A stretch of 11,407 nucleotides of DNA from Anaerolineae bacterium (lineage in GTDB: Bacteria > Chloroflexota > Anaerolineae > Aggregatilineales > Phototrophicaceae): contig JANQRM010000251.1 in assembly GCA_028284565.1 (NCBI GenBank), positions 1 through 11,407 on the forward strand, given 5' to 3'. Every line of letters starts with the position of its first letter. Within the stretch, counting starts at the first letter, position 1. The translations under genes and the position numbers were made by a program. The notes below the pieces were generated by a model that saw only the letters and a list, made by a program, of their open reading frames with translations, was not told the DNA's origin and did not search any database. Positions 1 through 5,824 of this stretch are shown one piece after another.

Positions 1-561
1 TTGGGCTTCTGTGCGGACAAGGATGTGCCGTGCATTGACCTGCTGGACATTGCCCGTGAGTCCGCTGATGAGTTGGTCGCGGACTTTGTTCGTTAATAAG
101 GCTTCTTGCAGGTCGTTGCGGAGGTCGGCTTCATTGGCATAACCATTGGTATTGAGCCATGCAAGCCATGCCCCATCACTGGTGGCGATGTTCTGCTTGA
201 GTCCATTAATCTCGGTATCGACTTCGGCATCGGTGACGGTAATGCCCATCTCTGCCGCCGCTTGACGAATGAGGGTTTGTTCAATCAAAGTGGCGAGGAC
301 TTGGGATTGAAGGGCGGTAATATCGGCAACAGCTGAATTACCCGCAAAGCGCGCATAGGTCGTATCGAATTGAGCTTGGGTGATGTCTTCTCCGTTGACC
401 CGCGCGACGACTCCATCGGGCGCATTAATTGGCACACGGTCTGGTGCAGAGGTTGGGTTGGGGTTATTGCTCGTGTTGTTGGCGGGTGGGGCTTCTCCAC
501 CACAGGCAACGACGAGGACAGACAATAAGGTGATTAGACAAGCGAGCGCGAATCTCTGCAC
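1..561 (-). CDS. PpiC/SurA-type peptidyl-prolyl isomerase lipoprotein (3' end outside window)
   Basis: Likely an extracytoplasmic foldase of the PrsA/SurA parvulin type, anchored by lipid, that helps exported proteins fold. The first 187 residues are visible. From a GTG at 561 the protein has a short signal peptide (MQRF then a hydrophobic run) ending in the lipobox LVVAC at Cys20. A low-complexity Asn/Pro/Thr linker and a SurA_N-like helical region follow (VVARVNGEDIT, then a helix with LIEQTLIRQAAAEMG). The visible part ends at VNARHILVRTEAQ, where PpiC rotamase domains typically begin, so the catalytic domain lies beyond base 1. The GTG start is preferred because GAAGGA sits six bases upstream (568-573). 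An in-frame ATG at 582 has no such site and would put seven extra residues before the signal peptide. The call is secure as a family; the exact substrate cannot be told. Confidence 0.85.
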   Translation of the reverse strand, partial: MQRFALACLITLLSVLVVACGGEAPPANNTSNNPNPTSAPDRVPINAPDGVVARVNGEDITQAQFDTTYARFAGNSAVADITALQSQVLATLIEQTLIRQAAAEMGITVTDAEVDTEINGLKQNIATSDGAWLAWLNTNGYANEADLRNDLQEALLTNKVRDQLISGLTGNVQQVNARHILVRTEAQ

Positions 562-598
562 AGAGAGTCCTTCAAGGTTCATATTGGTATCGTCGCCT

Positions 599-627
599 AT
601 TATGCTACTAGGCTGGGAATGGCGCAA
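599..627 (-). promoter_or_regulatory. Candidate promoter of the PpiC-type lipoprotein gene
   Basis: On the minus strand TTGCGC (622-627) and CATAAT (599-604) are separated by 17 bases. The -10 matches consensus at five of six positions; the -35 matches only at TTG. Transcription would begin near 592, leaving about 30 bases of leader that contain the GAAGGA site used for the GTG start at 561. This spacing supports both calls, but the -35 is weak. Confidence 0.4.
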
Positions 628-740
628 CTGTGGAAGGGGTTTTATGAGCATTTTGGTTAGATTTCGGTTTGTGTTTAATTTGTCGCAATGTTTCCCGTCG
701 CACGGATGACTATTGTTTTCGACGGTTGACAGGCGTGTTC

Positions 741-755
741 CCGTCGTGGCGACGG
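741..755. repeat. Perfect hairpin CCGTCG-TGG-CGACGG
   Basis: A six-base perfect stem with a three-base loop. Neither strand has a T-run directly after it, so it does not look like an intrinsic terminator. It lies about 180 bases upstream of the leftward lipoprotein gene. It could be a small operator or chance; no function is assigned. Confidence 0.35.
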
Positions 756-822
756 ATAAAGTTAGCATCCGGTTTGAATTTGATTTGAGATAACAGAATT
801 GAGACATCGAGTTATAAGCTCT

Positions 823-847
823 CAGCTGTCAGCAAGTCAGCTATCAG
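823..847. repeat. Imperfect direct repeat CAGCTGTCAG / CAGCTATCAG
   Basis: Two ten-base units differing at one position start 15 bases apart (823 and 838). The AGCT(A/G)TCAG theme resembles short intergenic repeat families seen in large bacterial genomes. Only this degenerate pair is present, so membership of a dispersed family is a guess. Confidence 0.45.
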
Positions 848-1172
848 GATTTGGCGGTGATAACTTTCTAACATCAGCAACGAAGCGAGAACCTATGACG
901 CATTTCCCAGCCGATTTGCATTGTTTCTCGGAAAAAATTCAACTGTCATGTGTCAGGTATTGGAGTTGTTAAGGTGCGAAACGTATTTTCATCCTATCAC
1001 AAAGCCTAGTGAAAGTGGGATGCAAATGGCTATGCATTTGGCTATGCTATTCTTACCGTTTTCATACCATCATGATTTGATGTAAACAATACTTTGAGGA
1101 TAAGTTGTCGCGATCTTGGCGGGATAGCAATTCTTATCTACTGAGAGGTGGTATTGTCAGACAAAAGTTTCA

Positions 1173-1178
1173 TATAAT
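1173..1178 (+). promoter_or_regulatory. Candidate -10 element for the NlpC/P60-like cassette
   Basis: A perfect TATAAT lies 83 bases before the GTG start at 1262 in an AT-rich stretch. The best -35-like hexamer upstream, TTGTCA (1154-1159), is only 13 bases away, too close for a standard sigma-70 promoter. A near-consensus TATACT (1241-1246) also exists, but it would place the transcript start on the ribosome binding site. Assignment is tentative. Confidence 0.25.
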
Positions 1179-1261
1179 TGGTTTCAGGTCGCTATTTTTT
1201 TAAAAGCAATAACTTATAAATATTCAGTCTTTACTTGTTGTATACTGATAGGAGTATTGAC

Positions 1262-1807
1262 GTGAGAACGATTAAGCTCTTTGCGTTCAATGGTGCTGGC
1301 TTTCGCTCTCATCGTGACCTTGAACTACAAGGCTTAGTGCGTTCAGGTCATGTTGGAATTGGTTTTGAGGAAGATGAGAGAATATTAGGCTTTCATCCAA
1401 CCCTAAAAGCTGTTATAGATGCTGGTGGAGAATCTGCGTTGATCACTGCATTAAAGAATCATATTCGGCAACCGGGTTCTTTTCAAGAAGATCAAAATGC
1501 CTTCCTAGAAGCTGTCGCCTATGCAAAAAGTCACGGTCTTGACACCCATGTTTACGTTTATGATATAAATGTAAGTGATGATGAATATAAATGCATTCAG
1601 TATTTTACTGAAAAGTGGCTTCAAAGTGGGCAAGTATTTTCATACAACTTCCCAGACTTTGATTCGAGTTTTACAGATGGCGAATATAACTGTGCAACTT
1701 TTTTGAACGTACTTGGATTACAACTTCCTAGTGAGAAGCCACTATTAAATGAGTTTGTGGAAGAAATCAAAGAAAAAGGAGCCGAGTTATGGCAACCCGT
1801 GAACTGA
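1262..1807 (+). CDS. Permuted NlpC/P60 (LRAT-like) superfamily protein
   Basis: A 181-residue cytosolic-looking protein with no signal peptide or membrane segment. Two motifs stand out: SGHVGIGF (His30) near the N-terminus and YNCATFL (Cys144) near the C-terminus. His before Cys, with the NCxxF form, is the layout of the circularly permuted papain-like branch (YiiX/LRAT-like), whose known members are cysteine peptidases, amidases or acyltransferases. That makes a thiol hydrolase or transferase plausible, but the substrate is unknown. The GTG start is chosen because AGGAG (1250-1254) lies seven bases upstream; an in-frame TTG at 1235 has no such site. The last 19 bases overlap the next gene, implying translational coupling. 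The gene is AT-rich compared with its neighbours (a hand count gives 27% GC for 1561-1620), which fits transfer. The superfamily call is moderately sure; a toxin or effector role is speculation. Confidence 0.65.
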   Translation: MRTIKLFAFNGAGFRSHRDLELQGLVRSGHVGIGFEEDERILGFHPTLKAVIDAGGESALITALKNHIRQPGSFQEDQNAFLEAVAYAKSHGLDTHVYVYDINVSDDEYKCIQYFTEKWLQSGQVFSYNFPDFDSSFTDGEYNCATFLNVLGLQLPSEKPLLNEFVEEIKEKGAELWQPVN

Positions 1808-2013
1808 ATCAAGAACAAGTGAAAGTCTTCATGAAAGAGTTAGGATTACTTGCGCGGAAATGGCGATCTTATAAGACCGATGCACTTGTTGCCGAATACC
1901 ACCAGACATTGGATAAATTGTTTTCAATCGGCTGGCGTGGTGAGTTGCCTGTTGAAATCGAATTACCCGATGAAAATATGCCTAACTTCTACTTAGAGCA
2001 GTTTGTAGATTGA
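1789..2013 (+). CDS. Small hypothetical protein, overlapping partner of the NlpC/P60-like gene
   Basis: A 74-residue, mildly acidic, soluble protein with no signal peptide or recognised domain. The N-terminal half looks helical (QEQVKVFMKELGLLARKW) and the C-terminal half is short and acidic (PVEIELPDENMP). The ATG at 1789 has AAGGAG about seven bases upstream, inside the preceding gene, and the two frames overlap by 19 bases. The pair is therefore almost certainly co-translated. Size, charge and coupling would fit an immunity protein, inhibitor or small subunit acting on the upstream enzyme-like protein, but nothing in its own sequence proves this. It is followed by 209 non-coding bases, so the cassette is a two-gene unit. 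Confidence 0.7.
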   Translation: MATRELNQEQVKVFMKELGLLARKWRSYKTDALVAEYHQTLDKLFSIGWRGELPVEIELPDENMPNFYLEQFVD

Positions 2014-2161
2014 CCTTGTAGAATTTCTATTCATTCGTCATATACTGTGTGCGTTCCTGCGTCTCTAATCCTGATCTTTTTAATCTGGGGGTTGAATTTC
2101 CCTGTTCCACCGTATCCGTGGCTGTGAATAGGTAGTTCGACAATTGTAATTTTCCCCGTAA

Positions 2162-2190
2162 TTGACATTCATCTCAAAATAGCATACTAT
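2162..2190 (+). promoter_or_regulatory. Promoter of the padR-like gene
   Basis: A perfect TTGACA (2162-2167) and TACTAT (2185-2190) are separated by 17 bases. Transcription would start near 2197, giving a leader of about 25 bases without a good Shine-Dalgarno site before the ATG at 2223. The -10 overlaps the left arm of an inverted repeat, the position expected for repression by the gene's own product. Confidence 0.6.
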
Positions 2191-2224
2191 ATGTCGCGTG
2201 ACGACCTATCGTTGGATGACATAT
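2189..2224 (+). promoter_or_regulatory. Candidate PadR operator, inverted repeat ATATGTC-N22-GACATAT
   Basis: Seven-base perfect arms (2189-2195 and 2218-2224) flank 22 bases that also contain GTCG-CGTGA-CGAC. PadR proteins often bind ATGT...ACAT dyads. Those cores are present here, but their spacing of 24 bases is wider than the usual 8-10. The location, from the -10 box to the start codon, suits autorepression. Confidence 0.4.
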
Positions 2225-2567
2225 GGAACGAGAACTGATTCACCAAGAATTACCCCTAACCGAAGCGACGTTTTATATCCTGCTGAGTTTGACACCGAGT
2301 CAGAAGCATGGGTATGCGATTATGAAAGATGTGGAAAGTATCAGTGAGGGACGTATCCAACTGGGTACGGGGACCTTGTATGGTGCGTTGAAGCGTCTGC
2401 TGGATAAAGCGTGGATTGAACGCATTGAGGTCGATTCGCCCAATCAACGGGAACGTAAAGCCTATCAGTTGACAGATTTGGGACAGCGGATTGTCTCAGC
2501 GGAGACTCGGCGGGTGCAATCGTTGGCGCATCTGGCGAGTTTGCGTTTGGAAGGGGGTACATCATGA
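2223..2567 (+). CDS. PadR-family transcriptional regulator
   Basis: A 114-residue winged-helix repressor of the short PadR subfamily. The N-terminal winged helix is typical: EATFYILLSL, then KHGYAIMKDV, then the signature LGTGTLYGALKRLL (about residues 47-60), the wing with RKAYQLTDLG (about 79-88), and a C-terminal dimerisation helix. PadR proteins of this size are ligand- or cargo-responsive repressors, commonly encoded beside exporters they control. The stop codon overlaps the ATG of the next gene as ATGA, so the following membrane protein is translationally coupled. It probably represses its own promoter and perhaps the ABC transporter and lipoprotein promoters downstream. The ligand cannot be inferred. 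The start at 2223 gives a full-length family member but has only a weak ribosome site. Confidence 0.95.
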   Translation: MERELIHQELPLTEATFYILLSLTPSQKHGYAIMKDVESISEGRIQLGTGTLYGALKRLLDKAWIERIEVDSPNQRERKAYQLTDLGQRIVSAETRRVQSLAHLASLRLEGGTS

Positions 2568-3154
2568 TTGCGGTTGGCTTGTATCGCCTGTTGTTGTATT
2601 TGTATCCATCGGATTTTCGTCAGGATTTTGGGGATGAAATGCTCGACACCTTTGCCTCTCGGTTGGAGGATATGAATGGTGGGGTGAGTGCCGTGAGTGT
2701 ATTGCTGAATGAATTGCTAGATGGTGTGTGGAATGGAATTGCCCAACGCTATCATTATCGCAAGCAACGGTATCTATCCCTCTCGGCAGAGGCACAGACT
2801 CTCTCTAAAGCGCGCTGGATTGTGCGGGTGGCGAGTGTGTTGAATGCCCTCTTCTTTATGATCGTGACGATCGACCCGTATTTTAGTGAGCCGACCCCAG
2901 AGAATCTGGTGTTTGGTGTGATTTTTACCTTGCAATTGGGGGCATTGCTGTTTGCCTTGCGCTGGGAGCGAGTGGGGAGTGTCATCATTTTGACGACCAC
3001 GTTCACTCTAGCGACTATTGTGTATCAGTCCTTCGCTTTTACAGGGCTGGCATGGATGGCATTGCTTGGAGCAGGTTTGTGGTGCTTGCCGTTTGTGGGA
3101 TTCGGGCTAGCGTATCTGGTGCTGGGTCGTCGGCAGGTGAAGCTCGGTTTATGA
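2564..3154 (+). CDS. PadR-coupled four-helix membrane protein with a permease-prefix-like N-terminus
   Basis: A 196-residue integral membrane protein. The N-terminal ~80 residues are cytoplasmic and carry LYLYPSDFRQDFGDEM (about 11-26). This resembles the short prefix region found ahead of some ABC permeases and in stand-alone proteins encoded after PadR regulators. Four hydrophobic segments follow at about 84-103, 113-133, 136-157 and 162-187. The ATG lies within the padR stop (ATGA) and is preceded by a purine-rich AAGGGGG, so it is made with PadR. The partnership suggests a sensor, a modulator of PadR, or an accessory subunit of the ABC transporter 240 bases downstream. No catalytic motif is visible. 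The membrane location is sure; the role is inferred only. Confidence 0.8.
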   Translation: MIAVGLYRLLLYLYPSDFRQDFGDEMLDTFASRLEDMNGGVSAVSVLLNELLDGVWNGIAQRYHYRKQRYLSLSAEAQTLSKARWIVRVASVLNALFFMIVTIDPYFSEPTPENLVFGVIFTLQLGALLFALRWERVGSVIILTTTFTLATIVYQSFAFTGLAWMALLGAGLWCLPFVGFGLAYLVLGRRQVKLGL

Positions 3155-3310
3155 TGACTTCGTTTCTGAATAATTTCTCCGCTAGTGGCTCAAAGCTACC
3201 AGCTAGCTGTTTCTTGAAGCCCCATAAATGGGACTCTAATCGTTCTGAAACGGTCAAGGATTTTGCTTAATAGTTAGAATAACAAATTATAGCGACACAT
3301 AACTTAGTTG

Positions 3311-3320
3311 TATAAGTCGC
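3311..3320 (+). promoter_or_regulatory. TATAAGTCGC site upstream of the ABC transporter, shared with the padR promoter
   Basis: This decamer matches TATATGTCGC at 2188-2197 in the padR promoter at nine of ten positions. It lies about 80 bases before the ATPase start, in a gap of 238 bases that otherwise shows no gene. No strong -35/-10 pair could be fixed nearby. The similarity suggests a common regulator, presumably PadR, but one decamer could be chance. Confidence 0.3.
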
Positions 3321-3392
3321 ACTCTATCTTCTATAGCTAATTCTCCAATCTACTTTTTGGTAAATCAACCTAACTGTGTTGAAGGAGGTTTT

Positions 3393-4328
3393 ATGACACC
3401 TGCTATTCAAGTTCGCCATCTGCAGAAGACGTTTGGGCGTGGGAAGCATGAGGTCCAAGCGGTGAAGGATGTCGATTTTAGTGTGGATGAAGGACAAGTT
3501 TTCGGCTTTTTGGGCCCGAATGGGGCGGGGAAATCCACGACGATACGGATGATACTTGACTTGATTCGTCCGACGAAAGGGGATATTCAAGTCTATGGTC
3601 AGTCCGTGAAATCGACACATGGGGTTTTGGAATCGCGTGTGGGTGCGATGGTAGAAGGGGCGCGTTTCTATCCTTTTTTGACAGGGCGTGCCAATCTGGA
3701 AATCGTAGCCAAAGCTGGGGGTGTCTATAACCCAAAGCAGATTGACAAACTGCTGGATAAGTTAGGGATGTCTGACCGTGCTGACCGTCCGATGAGTGGC
3801 TATTCGACAGGGATGAAACAGCGAATTGGAATCGCGGCGACTCTGTTGGGGAATCCGGACTTGATTATTTTGGATGAGCCGACAAATGGACTTGACCCGA
3901 AAGGCATCCGTGAGATTCGACAGTTCATTCGTGACTTGGTGGATAAGCAAGGCAAAACGGTCTTTTTGTCGAGTCATCTCTTGAATGAAGTCGAGCAGAT
4001 TTGTGACCGTGTGGCGATTATCAATCATGGGCAGATTGTGAAGCAAGGGACGGTTGCTGAATTATTGGCGGGGCAAGTGGCACTGGGGATTGAAACGGAC
4101 GATGCTCAACGAGCGTGTCAGATACTCAGTGAGTGGCAAGCGCAACTAGAAGAGGAACCCAATTGGATTCGATTGCAAGCCTCACGCGAAGAGACTCCGC
4201 AGATTCTTCGGCAGTTGGTTTCGGGGAATATTTCAGTGTTTCAAGTGGTAACGCAACGACGGACGCTGGAAGATTATTTCCTTGCTGTGACAGATGAACC
4301 CTCTACAGGAGAATTGACTCATGCGTAA
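3393..4328 (+). CDS. ABC transporter ATP-binding protein, BcrA/LanF-like exporter subfamily
   Basis: The 311-residue ATPase subunit powers export by the permease encoded next. All nucleotide-binding motifs are visible: Walker A GPNGAGKST (41-49), signature YSTGMKQR (137-144), Walker B LIILDEP (157-163), D-loop GLDP (166-169) and switch His195 in SSHLL. The Q-loop position reads MVEGARFYPFLTG, with Glu88 replacing the usual Gln; this E-loop is characteristic of lantibiotic-immunity and bacitracin-type exporters. The C-terminal ~90 residues form the variable accessory domain of this subfamily. The ATG at 3393 has GAAGGAGG a few bases upstream; an in-frame TTG at 3357 would add 12 residues before that site and is rejected. 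The reading frame overlaps the permease by eight bases. Cargo is likely a peptide antibiotic or other envelope-active compound, but this is family-based inference. Confidence 0.93.
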   Translation: MTPAIQVRHLQKTFGRGKHEVQAVKDVDFSVDEGQVFGFLGPNGAGKSTTIRMILDLIRPTKGDIQVYGQSVKSTHGVLESRVGAMVEGARFYPFLTGRANLEIVAKAGGVYNPKQIDKLLDKLGMSDRADRPMSGYSTGMKQRIGIAATLLGNPDLIILDEPTNGLDPKGIREIRQFIRDLVDKQGKTVFLSSHLLNEVEQICDRVAIINHGQIVKQGTVAELLAGQVALGIETDDAQRACQILSEWQAQLEEEPNWIRLQASREETPQILRQLVSGNISVFQVVTQRRTLEDYFLAVTDEPSTGELTHA

Positions 4329-5205
4329 TTTATTGTCCGCTGAATGGCAGAAACTGATAGGACATCGTTGGTTGACGGGCTTCACCGTTTGGATATTTCC
4401 GATGGGAGCTGTGGGGGTATTTGCGACCTTCATCTTAATCTTGTTCCTCATGCCCGATTCGAGTGAGCGTTTGGTGAATGCACCGTTGGTTTGGACCGAG
4501 CAATTCTTGGGTCCGTGGGTGATGTTTGCGACCCCCTTTGGTGGTCTGTTGGCACGGGTCTTGCCGATTACCTTCTTCGCGGGCGTGTTTGCTGGGGAAT
4601 TTAGCTGGGGAACATGGAAGAATATTATCCCGCGTGGGAAGCGTCTGCACTTCATCGTCACCAAATATGTGGTTGCTGTCTTGATGGTTATGATTTCACT
4701 TGTTTTGACTTCACTGCTTGCAGGTTTTGGGACTTTCCTGCTGGGCGCAGTTACCGGGCAATCACTGATTCCGGAATTGAATAGTGAGGTGTTCGCAGAT
4801 TTCATTGGTGATTATGTGACGGCGGTTGGTTTAGGCTTGGTGGTGGTGATTCTTCTGGCGAACTATGCGGCGATTTCGGCGATGATTACGCGTTCGATGT
4901 TGGGGAGTGCGATTATGGGTATGGGCATCATGATTTTTGAGGAGTTTCTGTTGCCCTTGCTGAATCTCATTGCTCGTCTATTGAATGCACCTGATATTGT
5001 GCAGTTGTATCGCGTCACGCCGACCTACAACTTGAAAAATGCATCGTTTTGGATACAAGTCGGTGAGCCATCTAATAATGAGTTTTTCATCGACCTTGCT
5101 CAGCCGGATACCTTCTTGTTCTCGGTAGTGGTCTTATTGGCATGGACAATCGGTGCGCTGTTGGTGGTGGGATGGTTTTTCCAACGACAGGATATTACGA
5201 CCTAG
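4321..5205 (+). CDS. ABC-2 type transporter permease
   Basis: A 294-residue integral membrane subunit that forms the translocation path of the exporter driven by the preceding ATPase. It begins with a short amphipathic segment (LLSAEWQKLIGHRW), as ABC-2 permeases do. Six membrane spans follow at about 22-43, 64-93, 111-145, 162-190, 193-222 and 266-287, some long enough to be re-entrant or kinked. The loop GEFSWGTWKNIIPRG after span 2 matches the conserved cytoplasmic E-x-x-x-G-T-x-K segment of BcrB/LanE/G-like permeases that contacts the ATPase. The ATG overlaps the ATPase gene by eight bases, with AGGAG (4307-4311) nine bases upstream, indicating coupled translation. One permease gene is present, so the complex is probably two permeases plus two ATPases. 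Confidence 0.9.
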   Translation: MRNLLSAEWQKLIGHRWLTGFTVWIFPMGAVGVFATFILILFLMPDSSERLVNAPLVWTEQFLGPWVMFATPFGGLLARVLPITFFAGVFAGEFSWGTWKNIIPRGKRLHFIVTKYVVAVLMVMISLVLTSLLAGFGTFLLGAVTGQSLIPELNSEVFADFIGDYVTAVGLGLVVVILLANYAAISAMITRSMLGSAIMGMGIMIFEEFLLPLLNLIARLLNAPDIVQLYRVTPTYNLKNASFWIQVGEPSNNEFFIDLAQPDTFLFSVVVLLAWTIGALLVVGWFFQRQDITT

Positions 5206-5246
5206 TAACCCTACTATATGGAACAGAAGAGCCTCATTTATCGTCT

Positions 5247-5260
5247 ACACTATATAGTGT
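5247..5260. promoter_or_regulatory. Perfect 14-bp palindrome ACACTATATAGTGT
   Basis: This symmetric site sits 20 bases before the ATG of the small lipoprotein gene, within a looser dyad (CATTT to the left, AAATG to the right). Its ACTATAT core also occurs at 2186-2192 in the padR promoter and at 5213-5219, just after the permease stop. It has the form of an operator for a dimeric winged-helix repressor. No T-run follows, so it is not an obvious terminator. Confidence 0.45.
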
Positions 5261-5280
5261 GAAATGAATAAGGCTATTTA

Positions 5281-5805
5281 ATGATGAAACGACTTTGGCT
5301 TATCTTGCTGATTATCAGTGTATTGGTATCGGGTTGTGGGGTGTTTGAGAGCTTGATTTTTGACGATGAAGCTGACTCGATACCGATGACAGATATTCCA
5401 TCTGAACCTCCTATCCTGTATATCCTACGTGGGGATGTGGCTTTCCCGATGGATATGGGGAGTTATTGTTGGACAGCGGGCGATGTGGGGTTGTGTGTTG
5501 ATACGATTCCACCTATTTATACAGGTGAGATGCATACATTGGTGATTGGGAACACGCTCGAATTGATGTTTGATGCCCCCTATCCCGACGAAGTGTATGT
5601 TGCGCTTCATCCCGGTAGTAATATGATGACTCGGATTGCGGACATCATGGCAGAAGCCACAATGGGCGATGGTGGCAGAGTATTGGTTACTGTTCCCGAA
5701 AGCGTTGATGGTCATTACGTGCTGATGGTTACAGCCGTGTGGGACGACAACATCTTACCGCATGGTGATGCTTTTTATGCCACCCCGATTCGCTTTGGTG
5801 AATAA
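5281..5805 (+). CDS. Small lipoprotein of unknown function, downstream of the ABC transporter
   Basis: A 174-residue exported lipoprotein. The N-terminus MMKRLWLILLIISVLVSGC is a classic type II signal with the lipid-modified Cys at 19. An acidic linker (DDEADSIP) follows, then a folded domain of about 125 residues. Near its start is SYCW...GLCVD with Cys63 and Cys72, probably a disulfide. Its end, GHYVLMVTAVW ... HGDAFYATPIRF, alternates hydrophobic residues like edge strands of an Ig-like beta-sandwich. It has AAGG seven bases upstream of the ATG and is separated from the permease by 75 bases containing a palindromic operator-like site. It may bind the compound handled by the exporter or shield an envelope target, as immunity lipoproteins do beside LanFEG-type transporters. 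That role is inferred from position alone. Confidence 0.8.
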   Translation: MMKRLWLILLIISVLVSGCGVFESLIFDDEADSIPMTDIPSEPPILYILRGDVAFPMDMGSYCWTAGDVGLCVDTIPPIYTGEMHTLVIGNTLELMFDAPYPDEVYVALHPGSNMMTRIADIMAEATMGDGGRVLVTVPESVDGHYVLMVTAVWDDNILPHGDAFYATPIRFGE

Positions 5806-5824
5806 CGTCAGTCGTCGCACTGCC

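Larger units (their letters stand above)
562..1261. other. Intergenic region of about 700 bases between divergent genes
   Basis: No gene could be supported here on either strand. It holds the candidate promoter of the leftward lipoprotein gene, a 6-bp hairpin (741-755), an imperfect 15-base-period repeat (823-847), a small inverted repeat CAAATG-N6-CATTTG (1023-1040), and an AT-rich approach to the rightward cassette with a perfect TATAAT at 1173-1178. The length is unusual for this compact window. Together with the AT-rich genes that follow, it may mark the edge of an acquired segment, but no attachment site or mobile-element remnant was recognised. Confidence 0.6.

Noticed and set aside
3222..3233. 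CCCATAAATGGG as a terminator after the four-helix membrane protein
   Set aside because: The stem is too short, the loop is cramped and no T-run follows.
3052..3270. A 72-codon plus-strand frame overlapping the end of the membrane protein
   Set aside because: It is in a different frame from a well-formed transmembrane segment, lacks a ribosome site and shows no recognisable features.
4233..4805. A 190-codon open frame on the minus strand opposite the permease gene
   Set aside because: It is the antisense of a clear ABC-2 permease, its translation shows no domain or hydrophobic logic, and it has no convincing ribosome site.
5806..5824. Bidirectional terminator between the convergent lipoprotein and TIR-TPR genes
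   Set aside because: The 19-base gap shows no stem of useful length and no T-run on either strand.
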